From Allobosea lupini (GTDB lineage: Bacteria > Pseudomonadota > Alphaproteobacteria > Rhizobiales > Beijerinckiaceae): a DNA stretch of 64,000 bases. Shown here piece after piece: positions 1 through 8,262 of this stretch (positions within the stretch are counted from its first letter, which is position 1; the number at the start of each line of letters is the position of its first letter). The stretch is from positions 62,001 through 126,000 of the forward strand of contig NZ_FOAN01000009.1 of NCBI RefSeq assembly GCF_900109525.1, in the 5' to 3' direction. The notes beneath the pieces are model-generated. The model did not search any database. It was not told the origin of the DNA and saw only the letters and a program-made list of their open reading frames with translations. Made by a program: the position numbers and the translations under genes.

Positions 1-222
1 GCCGCCGCGGCGATAAGGCGAGGTAGCCGAGCCGACGATGGCGCCACCCACGCCGCCGATCGCGGCGCCGGCGAGCGCCCCGCCCGCGCGGCCGGTGGCC
101 AGCCCGCCGATCACGGCACCGGTCGCGGCACCGACCAGGGCGCCGCCGCCGACGCGTTCCTCATGCGGCGTGCAGGCGCCCAGCGCCAGCGCGACGGCCG
201 CCATTGCGATCAACTTCCTCAT
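1..222 (-). CDS. Glycine-zipper lipoprotein, 3' end outside window (partial)
   Basis: The minus strand reads from an ATG at 222 to the window edge without a stop (74 codons). A short hydrophobic signal peptide ends in a lipobox (LGAC, Cys at residue 16). After that comes a run of Gly/Ala-rich segments of the form GGALVGAATGAVIGG, the pattern of glycine-zipper proteins such as the 17-kDa surface antigen and OsmB-like families. An AAGGGGG ribosome binding site lies just upstream. By family this should be a small envelope lipoprotein inserted in or facing the outer membrane. Its exact role is unknown and the C-terminus is not visible. Confidence 0.75.
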   Translation of the reverse strand, partial: MRKLIAMAAVALALGACTPHEERVGGGALVGAATGAVIGGLATGRAGGALAGAAIGGVGGAIVGSATSPYRRGG

Positions 223-535
223 CACGTTCCCCCTTCTCGGGTCGTATCCAGCAGAACGGTTTCGGCGGGAGCCGACTTTTTGCATTGCGACCGGCAATTG
301 CGGTGGCAATGCGGCGATGATTTGACCCGCTGCCATGACTGCGTCAACGCCGGCGATGATGAATCGTTCCAACGTTTAATACATGATGATTACTGCTTTC
401 AATCCGAGGCTAAAGTAATCACTCTTCCTTTGGGGTCGATCGAAATTTGATCGTATCGTCCGGATTGTCGTCACATTCATCTATCATGTCGCCGCACCGT
501 TCTTCGCTCCTGTCGATAGATGAGGCTCCTCCTGC
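223..535. other. Intergenic region, no gene recognised
   Basis: About 310 bases between two divergent genes, noticeably richer in A+T between 360 and 535 than the coding DNA around it. It must hold the promoters of the lipoprotein and of the transglycosylase. I could not single out a convincing -35/-10 pair or operator. Confidence 0.5.
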
Positions 536-1201
536 ATGATGAAGATCTCTGGTAGCGGCTGCGCCGCCTTCGCGATTTGCCTGGCCTTTCTTCAACCCGC
601 TTCCGCCCAGGTGAACGCCGAGACCGACGCCCGCGCCTTCATCGTGCGAGAGGCCGAAATCAAGCGTCAGGCTGCCGCTGCCGAGCAGGGCCAGGATTCG
701 CGCGAGGTGGCTTCCGAAGCCGCCGAGACCAAGGGCGAGCGCAAGGCGCGCGCCAAGACTGCCAAGGCGAGCCCGGAAGGGCGCAAACCCCTCGCGGCGC
801 CGGCCGGTTCGGAAGGGCTTCGCGCCATGGTCGCCCGCCATGCCGCCGCCAATGGCGTTCCGTTCGCGCTGGCTGACGCGGTGATCCGCGTCGAGAGCCG
901 TTACAATCCGCGCGCGGCCCATGCCGGCAATTTCGGCCTGATGCAGATCCGCCACCAGACGGCGCGCGGCGTCGGCTATGCCGGCGGCGCTTCCGGCCTG
1001 CTCGATGCAGAGACCAATGCCCGTTACGGCATGAAATATCTTGGCCAGGCCTATCGCCTCGCCGGCGGCGACACCTGCCGCACCGTGATGAAATATCAGA
1101 GCGGCCATATGGCCAACCGCATGAGCGGCGCCAACCGCACTTATTGCGCCAAGGTGCGCAGCATCTCTGGCAGCGCGCACACCATTTCCGCGAGCAACTG
1201 A
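536..1201 (+). CDS. Lytic transglycosylase, SLT domain
   Basis: A 221-residue secreted protein. Residues 1-25 form a signal peptide ending ASA-Q. A charged Ala/Lys/Glu-rich linker (about 30-90) precedes a C-terminal SLT lysozyme-like domain. The catalytic glutamate is in the VES motif (E120), and the family motif GLMQIR is at 134-139, followed by the conserved Tyr/Gly region. Such enzymes cleave the MurNAc-GlcNAc bond of peptidoglycan to leave 1,6-anhydro ends. The domain is short, as in the small SLT proteins of Rhizobiales. The gene stands alone, with rnpB downstream on the same strand. ATG codons at 536 and 539 are both possible starts. Confidence 0.88.
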   Translation: MMKISGSGCAAFAICLAFLQPASAQVNAETDARAFIVREAEIKRQAAAAEQGQDSREVASEAAETKGERKARAKTAKASPEGRKPLAAPAGSEGLRAMVARHAAANGVPFALADAVIRVESRYNPRAAHAGNFGLMQIRHQTARGVGYAGGASGLLDAETNARYGMKYLGQAYRLAGGDTCRTVMKYQSGHMANRMSGANRTYCAKVRSISGSAHTISASN

Positions 1202-1254
1202 CCTTCGCAGCGCTCCCTGCTTGACGGCTCGGGCCTTTCGAGCGCAGAGGGAGC

Positions 1255-1650
1255 CCGCCAGTCGGCCGGACGGCCGCTCCTGCTCCGGCGGGGGAGGAAA
1301 GTCCGGGCTCCACGGAAACACGGTGCCGGATAACGTCCGGCGGGGGCGACCCCAGGGAAAGCGCCACAGAGATCGAACCGCCGCATGCTTGCGCATGCGG
1401 TAAGGGTGAAAAGGTGCGGTAAGAGCGCACCGCGGACCCGGCAACGGGGACGGCATGGCAAGCCCCACCGGGAGCAAGACCGAATAGGGACGATGCTCGC
1501 CCGCAAGGGAGGAGGGGCCGGTTTCCAGGCCCAGTCGTCCGGGTTGGTTGCTCGAGGCGCGCAGCAATGCGCGTCCCAGAGGAATGGCCGTCACGTCGGG
1601 AGAGCGATCTCCCGGCCATCCAAAACCCGGCTTACAGGCCGGCTGGCACC
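1255..1650 (+). ncRNA. rnpB: RNase P RNA, bacterial type A
   Basis: The catalytic RNA of RNase P, which trims tRNA 5' ends. The diagnostic 5' core GAGGAAAGTCCGGGCTCC is at 1293-1310, and the 3' core AGAGGAATGGCCGTC begins near 1570. The closing P1 helix can be drawn: GCCAGTCGGCC at 1257-1267 pairs with GGCCGGCTGGC at 1637-1647 with a single G-U. AACCCGGCTTACAGG just before the 3' strand is the usual RNase P ending. The length, near 395 nt, is normal. The exact ends are estimated from the P1 pairing. A strong terminator follows at 1665. Confidence 0.95.
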
Positions 1651-1664
1651 CCTTCCGATATCGA

Positions 1665-1692
1665 AAAGGGCCGGGATCGCTCCCGGCCCTTT
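1665..1692 (+). terminator. Rho-independent terminator after rnpB (bidirectional)
   Basis: A perfect 12-bp stem, AAAGGGCCGGGA / TCCCGGCCCTTT, around a TCGC loop. It lies just past the rnpB 3' end and is A/T-flanked on both sides, so it can also stop the convergent MBL-hydrolase transcript. Confidence 0.85.
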
Positions 1693-1712
1693 CGTGTTCG
1701 CCGCGGCTGCGA

Positions 1713-2666
1713 TCAGAGTGCGTAGCTCCAATCGGCGGGAACGAAGCGGAAGGCCGAGCCGTCCTTCAGCACCTTGCCGAAGCCGGGGAAGGGCATGTGC
1801 GCCCCGCTGATCAGCAATCCGTCGGCGGCGGCCATGTCGAGCACCCGCCGGCGCGAGGCTGCCGCCTGCTTGCCGTCGGCGTCGAAGACGAAGGTCACCT
1901 CCGGCTGCGCGGTCTGGATCACGACGTTGTGGATGCTGTCGCCAACGAGGAGGAGCTGCTCGTTGCCCGACGCGACGCGCAGGATGCTGTGGCCGGGGGT
2001 ATGACCGGGCGCATGCTCGAGCGCAAGGCCGGGGGCGACCTCTCCGGCCTTCACCTTTCGGGTCCGGCTCGCATAGGGCGCGAGCGCATTCCGGGCCGAG
2101 GCGAAGAAGGGTTTCACTTCGGCCGGCGCCTGGTTGAGGATGCCGTCATCGTGCCAGAAGGCATGTTCGGTCTCGTTGATGACCAGCTCGGCATTCGGGA
2201 AGCGCGCCGTCTTCTCGGCAGTGAGCAGGCCCTCGTGGTGATCAGGATGGGCATGGGTCAGGATGATCGCGTCGATCTGTTCCGGCGTGATGCCGGCGGT
2301 GCGCAGATTGCTCTCGGCCCGCCCCATGGTGTCGCCCATCGCGTTCCAAGCGCCGGCGCCGGTATCGAGCAGATAGGTCTTTTCCTTGGTGTTGATGACA
2401 AAGGTGTTGACCGCGGTGGGCAGGCGTTCGCCCTGGCCGGCATTGGCGAGGCTCTGGCGGATCGCGGCGGGGTCGCTGCCGCTGAAGACCTTGGTATCGA
2501 AGGGGATGTAACCGTCGAGGATCGCGGTGATCTCGAGGTCGCCGAGCTTGCGGCGATAGATGCCCGGCACCTGGTTGCCGGCGAGGGGGGCGCGGGCTGC
2601 GGCGGGCAGGACGGGCGCAAGCGCAGTGGCCGCGGCCGCTGCAAGGACATGGCGGCGATCGATCAT
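1713..2666 (-). CDS. MBL-fold metallo-hydrolase, exported
   Basis: About 317 residues. The start chosen is the ATG at 2666, because it opens a signal peptide with a double arginine (MIDRRHVLAAAAATALAP) that suits export, possibly by Tat. An in-frame TTG at 2717 lies upstream. The metallo-beta-lactamase metal-binding motif THAHPDH, a later H in GHTPGHS and an aspartate in LVGDS place it in the metallo-hydrolase superfamily, near the lactonase-like/AhlS-type subgroup. The substrate cannot be read from sequence. It converges on rnpB and shares its terminator. A second, cytoplasmic-looking relative is encoded at 31579-32397. Confidence 0.83.
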   Translation of the reverse strand: MIDRRHVLAAAAATALAPVLPAAARAPLAGNQVPGIYRRKLGDLEITAILDGYIPFDTKVFSGSDPAAIRQSLANAGQGERLPTAVNTFVINTKEKTYLLDTGAGAWNAMGDTMGRAESNLRTAGITPEQIDAIILTHAHPDHHEGLLTAEKTARFPNAELVINETEHAFWHDDGILNQAPAEVKPFFASARNALAPYASRTRKVKAGEVAPGLALEHAPGHTPGHSILRVASGNEQLLLVGDSIHNVVIQTAQPEVTFVFDADGKQAAASRRRVLDMAAADGLLISGAHMPFPGFGKVLKDGSAFRFVPADWSYAL

Positions 2667-2783
2667 GGGGATGTTCCAGAAGCTGAGATTGCGGCTCCGG
2701 AAACGATGCCTGCTCAAGGCAGGCCAAATCGTCTCACGGCCGGAGGGATGCCCGGCCGTGAGGATCAGATGGGTGGCGTAAGG

Positions 2784-3209
2784 TCAGCCTGCAACCGTCA
2801 GCTGGACGTCGATGTTGCCCCGGGTCGCATCGGAATACGGGCAGACGATATGGGCCTTCTGGACGAGGTCCTCGAGCTTGGCCTTGTCGATGCCCGGCGC
2901 CGAAATCGTCAGCTTTGCGGCGATGCCAAAGCCCTTGCCGTCATCGCGCGGGCCAATGCCGATATCGGCGCTGACGCGGGCGTCGTCCGGGATCTTCACG
3001 CCCTCCTTGCCGGCGGCGAACTTGAGCGCGCCGAGGAAGCAGGCCGAATAGCCCATGGCGAAGAGCTGCTCGGGATTGGTGCCCTCGCCACCGCCGCCGC
3101 CGAGCTCCTTCGGCGTGTTCAGCACGAGCTTGACGTTGCCGGTGTCGGTCGCGGCCTGGCCTTCGCGGCCACCGGTGGCGGAACCATGGGCGGTGTAGAG
3201 GATCTTCAT
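2784..3209 (-). CDS. ohr: Organic hydroperoxide resistance protein Ohr
   Basis: A 141-residue OsmC/Ohr-family thiol peroxidase that reduces organic hydroperoxides in the cytoplasm, using dihydrolipoyl protein thiols in the known members. The two catalytic cysteines are present at C57 ([10 protein letters not shown]) and C123 ([11 protein letters not shown]), and the conserved N-terminal Arg (GGREG) is at residue 15. The start is ATG 3209 behind AAGGAGAG. The gene is divergent from the ohrR repressor at 3432, and the shared intergenic region has a perfect OhrR-type palindrome. Confidence 0.95.
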   Translation of the reverse strand: MKILYTAHGSATGGREGQAATDTGNVKLVLNTPKELGGGGGEGTNPEQLFAMGYSACFLGALKFAAGKEGVKIPDDARVSADIGIGPRDDGKGFGIAAKLTISAPGIDKAKLEDLVQKAHIVCPYSDATRGNIDVQLTVAG

Positions 3210-3266
3210 CGCTGCTCTCCTTGCTGGGCGGTCCATCCGCCGTGATCGATGTGATTTAGATTGTGC

Positions 3267-3279
3267 ACAATTGAATTGT
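3267..3279. promoter_or_regulatory. OhrR operator between ohr and ohrR
   Basis: ACAATT-G-AATTGT is a perfect inverted repeat. It overlaps a second palindrome (TTGTGCACAA, 3261-3270) and has another AATT half-site at 3284. It matches the TACAATT-N-AATTGTA pattern known for OhrR of other proteobacteria and sits in the divergent ohr/ohrR promoter region. Confidence 0.8.
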
Positions 3280-3431
3280 CTGCAATTCACATATCCGTGA
3301 ACGTAGCGGCGCGCAGCGCGATAAGAGGATATCTTGGCTTCATCGCAGGGGAGACGGATTGACCCGGCCGATTGTTCCAGTTCGATCCGTTCGGACCGGC
3401 ATTCACGATAGAGGCGACAAGCGGCGAGGCC

Positions 3432-3896
3432 ATGACGAAGGATCCGAAGGCGAGGGCGGTACGCGGGCTCGACGAGCAGATCTGCTTTGCGGTCTACTCG
3501 GCAGCCCATGCCTTCAATCGTGCCTATCGGCCGTTCCTGGCCGGACTCGGGCTGACCTATCCGCAATATCTGGTCATGCTGGTGCTGTGGGAGCAGGACG
3601 GCCAGAGCGTGAAGGCGATCGGCGACAGGTTGATGCTCGATTCCGGCACGCTCACGCCGCTGCTGAAGCGCCTCGAAGGCAATGGCCTGATCCTGCGCAA
3701 GCGCGGCCGCGAGGATGAGCGCCAGGTGCTTGTCGAGTTGAGCGAAGCTGGCCATGCCCTGCGCGCGAAGGCCGGCAATGTGCCCAACCCGGTGCCATGT
3801 GCAATCGAGGATAGCGGTGTCCCGCCGGCTCGCCTGCTCGGCGATGTCCAGGCTCTGCGCGAGGCGCTCCTGCGCCGGGCCACGGACGAGGACTGA
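3432..3896 (+). CDS. ohrR: MarR-family peroxide-sensing repressor OhrR
   Basis: 154 residues with the OhrR layout. The reactive cysteine is near the N-terminus (C18 in [10 protein letters not shown]), followed by the [11 protein letters not shown] segment and a winged helix with [15 protein letters not shown] and a basic wing (RKRGREDER). Family members bind DNA when reduced and release it when the cysteine is oxidised by organic peroxide. The ATG at 3432 is preferred over an upstream in-frame start at 3372, because the alignment with the family begins there. The C-terminal 40 residues are less conserved-looking than the rest. Confidence 0.9.
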   Translation: MTKDPKARAVRGLDEQICFAVYSAAHAFNRAYRPFLAGLGLTYPQYLVMLVLWEQDGQSVKAIGDRLMLDSGTLTPLLKRLEGNGLILRKRGREDERQVLVELSEAGHALRAKAGNVPNPVPCAIEDSGVPPARLLGDVQALREALLRRATDED

Positions 3897-3925
3897 GCGT
3901 TGTGCATCTAACGTTCAGCTCGGGC

Positions 3926-4074
3926 CGTCGTTCCGGGGCAGCCCGTAGGGCTGAGCCCGGAACCCATGACCACGAGGCTCAGAAATAGGGCGCTCCGGCA
4001 GCCGCGATGGCCCTCCGGCATCGTCGAGTTCATGGGTTCCGGGCTCGGCGCTGATGCGCCGCCCCGGAATGACG
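3926..4074. repeat. REP-type inverted pair (CCGGG family)
   Basis: Two 45-nt arms, 3926-3970 and 4029-4074, are near inverted copies of each other. They share CGTCrTTCCGGGGC at the outer end and GAGCCCGGAACCCATG at the inner end. Each arm contains its own small hairpin. Related inverted pairs are at 8131-8228 and 36361-36465. No gene is seen between 3897 and 4475. Confidence 0.75.
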
Positions 4075-4280
4075 ATGGTGTCAATCCGAACAGCGTTCTG
4101 ACCGGGCAGGGCGGCACCAAAAATATTTCTGCGCAACCCCGCCTGTCGACCCAATCAGGGCACCGGCGTGCGCCGGCTTCCCCGTGCCAAAATCCTCGCC
4201 TTTACGGATAGTTAACCTTAACGGGCTGTGATGTCCGCAGGCTCGGGTAGACCCGCGTCCACAGCGTTGGATCCGTTGAC

Positions 4281-4315
4281 GCCCATATTGTCCCATGTTA
4301 TCCCAAATCATCCCG
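4281..4315. promoter_or_regulatory. Tandem MraZ-type operator upstream of mraZ
   Basis: Four direct repeats in strict 10-bp phase: GCCCA at 4281, then TCCCA at 4291, TCCCA at 4301 and TCCCG at 4311. On the other strand they read TGGGA/TGGGC. MraZ binds TGGG(A/T)-like units spaced 10 bp apart in its own promoter, so this is probably the autoregulatory site of the division cluster. Two TTAAC half-sites (4212-4222) lie just upstream. Confidence 0.7.
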
Positions 4316-4475
4316 TCGAGATCGACAGGCAAGCAACAAGTCAGAGCCCGTGTGCCGCGCGGATTCTGGCTGACGGCCCTGCCATGTCGGGCTCGGCGGG
4401 AGTATCGATTGCCGGCGCTCGCCGGCTCGCTTCGCGCCATCGCGGCGCGGTTGGAAGTCCGACCCGGAGGCGGCG

Positions 4476-4931
4476 TTGACGGACCGCTTCGTCTCCCATT
4501 TCACCAACAAGCTCGATGCCAAGGGGCGGGTCTCGATCCCGGCTCCGTTCCGGGCCGTGCTGGCGAAGGACGGCTACGAGGGGCTTTACGTCTATCCGGC
4601 GCTCGATCAGTTCAGTCTCGATTGCGGCGGCCATGCCCTGCGCGCGACGATCGACGAGATCCTGTCGCGCTTCTCGCCCTTCTCCGAGGAATGGGAGTCG
4701 CTCTCGACGGCGCTAAACGGCACCTCGGAGGTGTTGAAGGTCGATCCGGAAGGGCGGATCATGCTGAGCGAGGCGCTGAAGGCGCATGCCGGCATCGGCG
4801 ATACCGTCACCTTCGTCGGCCAGGGACACAAGTTCCAGATCTGGGAGCCGGAGCGCTTCAAGGCGCATCTCGAGGAGGCCAGGGCGAAGCTGCGCGACGT
4901 CCGGCGGACATTGGGCGCGAGGCCGGCATGA
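4476..4931 (+). CDS. mraZ: Transcriptional regulator MraZ
   Basis: 151 residues starting from TTG at 4476, behind a CGGAGG site. The family begins with [21 protein letters not shown] exactly at this codon, and no ATG fits. It contains two AbrB-like swapped-hairpin repeats, the first around DAKGRVSIP and the second around [11 protein letters not shown]. MraZ is a ring-forming DNA-binding protein that represses the division cluster from its own promoter. It is the first gene of the dcw cluster, overlaps rsmH by ATGA, and has its probable operator at 4281-4315. Confidence 0.95.
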   Translation: MTDRFVSHFTNKLDAKGRVSIPAPFRAVLAKDGYEGLYVYPALDQFSLDCGGHALRATIDEILSRFSPFSEEWESLSTALNGTSEVLKVDPEGRIMLSEALKAHAGIGDTVTFVGQGHKFQIWEPERFKAHLEEARAKLRDVRRTLGARPA

Positions 4932-5932
4932 CCAGCGAGCCGCATATCCCCGTCCTGATGCAAGAAGCGCTCGATGCGCTCGCCCTGAAGCCCGGAGGCC
5001 GCTATCTCGACGGCACCTTCGGCGCCGGCGGCTATTCGCGCGCGCTGCTGGAGCGCGAGCCGAAGGCGACGCTGCTCGCGCTCGACCGCGACCCGAGCGC
5101 GATCGTCGGCGGTGCTGGCCTCGTCGCGGCGATGAGCGGGCGGCTGACCCTGGCCGAAGCGCGCTTCGGCGCCCTGGCGGAAGAGGCCGAGCGCTTCGAT
5201 ATGGCGCCGCTCGACGGCGTCGTGCTCGATATCGGTGTCTCCTCCATGCAGCTGGATCAGGCGCAGCGCGGCTTTTCCTTCCGTTTCGACGGCCCGCTCG
5301 ACATGCGCATGGGCGCGAGCGGCCAGAGCGCCGCCGAGCTCGTCAACGATGCGGACGAGGGCGTGCTCGCCAACATCATCTACCATTACGGCGAGGAGCG
5401 GCGTTCCCGCGCCGTGGCGCGCGCCATCATCGAGGCAAGACGCAAGGCGCCGATCACGACGACGAAGCAGCTCGCCGATCTCGTCGCCGGCATCGTCCGG
5501 GGCGAGCCCGGTGGCCCGCATCCGGCGACGCGGACTTTCCAGGGCCTGCGCATCGCGGTGAATGACGAGCTCGGCGAGCTGGTCAGGGCGCTGCATGGTG
5601 CCGAGGCCGTGCTGAAGCCGGGCGGGCGGCTCTCCGTCGTCACGTTCCATTCGCTCGAGGACCGCATCGTCAAGCAGTTCTTCGCCGAGCGCTCGGGCAG
5701 GGCGCCGACCGGCTCGCGCCATGCTCCGGCCGTGGCACAGCCGCAGGCAACGTTCAGCCTCGTCACCAAGGGGCCAGTGGCGCCGTCCGAGGCCGAGAGC
5801 AGGGCCAATCCGCGGGCTCGCTCGGCCAAGTTGCGCGCCGCGGAGCGAACCGACATTCCGCCACGCGCGCCCGATCCCGATCTCGTCGGCCTCGCCGTCG
5901 TCCCTGCGCCGCAAACCCGCCGGAGGAGCTGA
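4928..5932 (+). CDS. rsmH: 16S rRNA m4C1402 methyltransferase RsmH
   Basis: 334 residues. RsmH methylates N4 of C1402 in 16S rRNA using S-adenosylmethionine. The N-terminal [13 protein letters not shown] and the SAM loop [14 protein letters not shown] are typical, as are [20 protein letters not shown] and the C-terminal [16 protein letters not shown]. The start at ATG 4928 overlaps the mraZ stop. The gene has its family's normal length and is followed two bases later by ftsL. Confidence 0.97.
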   Translation: MTSEPHIPVLMQEALDALALKPGGRYLDGTFGAGGYSRALLEREPKATLLALDRDPSAIVGGAGLVAAMSGRLTLAEARFGALAEEAERFDMAPLDGVVLDIGVSSMQLDQAQRGFSFRFDGPLDMRMGASGQSAAELVNDADEGVLANIIYHYGEERRSRAVARAIIEARRKAPITTTKQLADLVAGIVRGEPGGPHPATRTFQGLRIAVNDELGELVRALHGAEAVLKPGGRLSVVTFHSLEDRIVKQFFAERSGRAPTGSRHAPAVAQPQATFSLVTKGPVAPSEAESRANPRARSAKLRAAERTDIPPRAPDPDLVGLAVVPAPQTRRRS

Positions 5933-5934
5933 GC

Positions 5935-6324
5935 GTGATCAAGCTCTTGCACATCATCGCCATCGGCGCGCTGGTCTCCTCGGCGCTCTATGCCTACTCG
6001 ATCAAATACGAAACGACGCTGCAGGCCGAGCAGTTGCAGAAGCTGAAGGCCAAGGCCCAGCGCGAGCGCGAGGCGATCGCGGTGCTGAAGGCCGAATGGC
6101 AGTTCCTCAACCGTCCGGAGCGGCTGCAGGCCCTGGCCGACAAGCATCTCGATCTGCAGACGCTGGCGATCACACAGATCGTGCGGCTGTCCGACATCCC
6201 CAATCGCGGGCCGAAGGTCGATTCGATCGGCCGCAAGCTCGAGGATCTCGGTCTCGGCCTGCCGACCGAGACCCCCAGGGACCGCAAGAGCAATACCGCG
6301 ACGACGCCGGGAGCCCGCCCATGA
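5935..6324 (+). CDS. ftsL: Cell division protein FtsL-like
   Basis: 129 residues beginning with GTG at 5935 behind GGAGG. It has a single membrane segment near the N-terminus (about 3-22). A heptad-rich periplasmic coiled coil follows (about 28-65, EQLQKLKAKAQREREAIAVLK). The segment LNRPERLQALADKHLDLQ is the usual FtsL end of the coiled coil. FtsL bridges FtsB and FtsQ in the divisome and helps activate FtsWI. The C-terminal 40 residues are polar and probably disordered. The position between rsmH and ftsI and the ATGA overlap with ftsI support the call. Confidence 0.88.
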   Translation: MIKLLHIIAIGALVSSALYAYSIKYETTLQAEQLQKLKAKAQREREAIAVLKAEWQFLNRPERLQALADKHLDLQTLAITQIVRLSDIPNRGPKVDSIGRKLEDLGLGLPTETPRDRKSNTATTPGARP

Positions 6325-8117
6325 GCCAGGAGCTCGACCAGCAGGGCGCAGCGCCCGAGATCGCCGCCGCGGCAGTCGCCAGGCCCGAAGCCGCGAAGCG
6401 CAAATGGCGCTTCCGCACGGAGTGGCTGCGCGACATCTTCCGGATGAGCGGCGAGAAGAGCGAGCCGCGCGTCGGCCTCGTCATCCTCGGCTTCAGCTGC
6501 CTGTTCCTGGCGATCGTCGGCCGGCTCGTCATGCTCGGCGCCTTCCCGAGCGACCAGGTCGGCCTGCGCCGTGCGACCTCGAACGCGATCTCGGCGGCGC
6601 GGCCCGACATCCTCGACCGCAACGGCATCCAGCTCGCCACCGACATCCGTACCGTTTCGGTCTTCGCCGAGCCGCGCAACATCCTCGACAAGGACGAGGC
6701 GACCGAACTTCTGACCGCTGTTCTGCCCGACCTCAACGCCAAGGAACTGCGCGACAAGCTCGGCACCAAGAAGGGCTTCGTCTGGATCAAGCGCGAGATC
6801 ACGCCGCGCCAGCAGGCGGAAGTGCACAGGCTCGGCATCCCCGGTGTCGGCTTCGTGCCGGAAAACAAGCGCGTCTACCCGAACGGCAACGTCGCCGCCC
6901 ATGTGCTCGGCTTTGCCAATGTCGACAATATCGGCATCGCCGGCATCGAGAAGTACATCGACTCGCAAGGGCTTCAGGACCTGAACGGCGCGGGGTTCGC
7001 GGTGCAGGCCTCCGACCTCAAGCCGGTGCAGCTCTCGATCGACATGCGCGTCCAGCACCTGCTGCGCGACGAGCTGGTCAAGGGCCTCGAGAAATACCGG
7101 GCGATCGCGGCGGCCGGCGCCGTCATGGACGTCAATACCGGCGAGATGATCGCGCTGGTCTCGCTGCCCGATTTCGACCCCGGCAACCCGGTCGACGCGC
7201 TGGAGAAGGACCGGATCAACCGGATGAATGTCGGCGTCTACGAGATGGGCTCGACCTTCAAGGCGCTGACCATCGCGATGGCGCTCGATTCCGGCAAGGC
7301 CAACATCAATTCGAGCTATTCGACCGCCGGCGGCATGATGCGGTTCGGCCGCCAGGTCATCAAGGAATACCACGGCACCGGCCGCACCCTGACCGTGCCG
7401 GAAGTGTTCCTGCATTCGTCGAACATGGGTTCCATCAAGATGGCGCTCGCGGTCGGCGTCGAGGGTCACAAGGCCTTCCTCAGGAAGATGATGCAGCTCG
7501 ACCGCATGACGACCGAGCTGCCGGAAAGCGCCTCGCCGATCGTCCCGCAGCGCTGGGGCGAGATCAACACGGCGACGATCGCCTTCGGCCACGGTCTTGC
7601 GGTTGCGCCGATCCAGGCGCTGGCCGCGGTCGGGGCGCTGGTCAACGGCGGCTACCTGATCAGGCCGACCTTCCTGAAGCGCTCCGAGGAGGAGGCCAAA
7701 AAGGATGCGATTCGGGTGATCAAGCCGGAGACCTCCGAGGCGATGCGCTTCATCATGCGCATCAACGGCGAGAAGGGCTCGGCCCGGTTCGCCGACATTC
7801 CCGGCTACTTCGTCGGCGGCAAGACCGGCACGGCCGAGAAGGTCATCAACGGTCGCTACGCCAAGAACAAGAACTTCACCACCTTCACGGCGATCGCGCC
7901 CTCGGACAAGCCGCGTTATGTCTTCCTCGCCATCTATGACGAGCCGAAGGGCTATGCCGAGAGCGGCGGCTACTCGACCGCGGCCTGGAATGCGGGCAAG
8001 ACCACCGGCAAGCTGATCGAGCGGGCAGCGCCGATCCTCGGCATGGCGCCGCGCTTCGACCCGCCGGTGGCGCCGTTCCCGCTGATGGCCAGGCTCGGGG
8101 CGTGGGGCTCGCGGTAA
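6321..8117 (+). CDS. ftsI: Septal peptidoglycan transpeptidase FtsI (PBP3)
   Basis: 598 residues, class B penicillin-binding protein. One N-terminal membrane anchor (about 51-72) is followed by the pedestal domain with RPDILDRNG. The transpeptidase domain carries the active serine motif STFK (S311, K314), SSN at 365-367 and KTG at 500-502. It cross-links septal peptidoglycan with FtsW, whose gene lies further down the cluster. The ATG at 6321 overlaps the ftsL stop. The cytoplasmic tail before the anchor is about 50 residues and rich in basic residues. A REP-like palindrome separates it from murE. Confidence 0.97.
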   Translation: MSQELDQQGAAPEIAAAAVARPEAAKRKWRFRTEWLRDIFRMSGEKSEPRVGLVILGFSCLFLAIVGRLVMLGAFPSDQVGLRRATSNAISAARPDILDRNGIQLATDIRTVSVFAEPRNILDKDEATELLTAVLPDLNAKELRDKLGTKKGFVWIKREITPRQQAEVHRLGIPGVGFVPENKRVYPNGNVAAHVLGFANVDNIGIAGIEKYIDSQGLQDLNGAGFAVQASDLKPVQLSIDMRVQHLLRDELVKGLEKYRAIAAAGAVMDVNTGEMIALVSLPDFDPGNPVDALEKDRINRMNVGVYEMGSTFKALTIAMALDSGKANINSSYSTAGGMMRFGRQVIKEYHGTGRTLTVPEVFLHSSNMGSIKMALAVGVEGHKAFLRKMMQLDRMTTELPESASPIVPQRWGEINTATIAFGHGLAVAPIQALAAVGALVNGGYLIRPTFLKRSEEEAKKDAIRVIKPETSEAMRFIMRINGEKGSARFADIPGYFVGGKTGTAEKVINGRYAKNKNFTTFTAIAPSDKPRYVFLAIYDEPKGYAESGGYSTAAWNAGKTTGKLIERAAPILGMAPRFDPPVAPFPLMARLGAWGSR

Positions 8118-8130
8118 GGGGGGTAGGAGG

Positions 8131-8228
8131 CGTCGTGCTCGGGCTTGACCCGGGCATCTCTGGACGGAAGGGAGCTTGATCCTGCATGAGCTTCCCGGGT
8201 CTACGCTCCGCTTCGCCCGAGAATGACG
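8131..8228. repeat. REP-type imperfect inverted pair (CCGGG family) in ftsI-murE gap
   Basis: The left arm GTCGTGCTCGGGCTTGACCC and the reverse complement of the right arm (ending at 8228 with GAATGAC) share TCGGGC and ACCCGGG blocks. It fills most of the 145-bp gap between ftsI and murE, where most dcw genes overlap. Confidence 0.65.
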
Positions 8229-8262
8229 CGCGTGGGCTCGCGCCCAGCAAGGATTTGCACTT

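Noticed and set aside
419-1594. 391-residue minus-strand frame and overlapping frames across rnpB
   Set aside because: It crosses the RNase P RNA and the transglycosylase gene, and no domain is visible.
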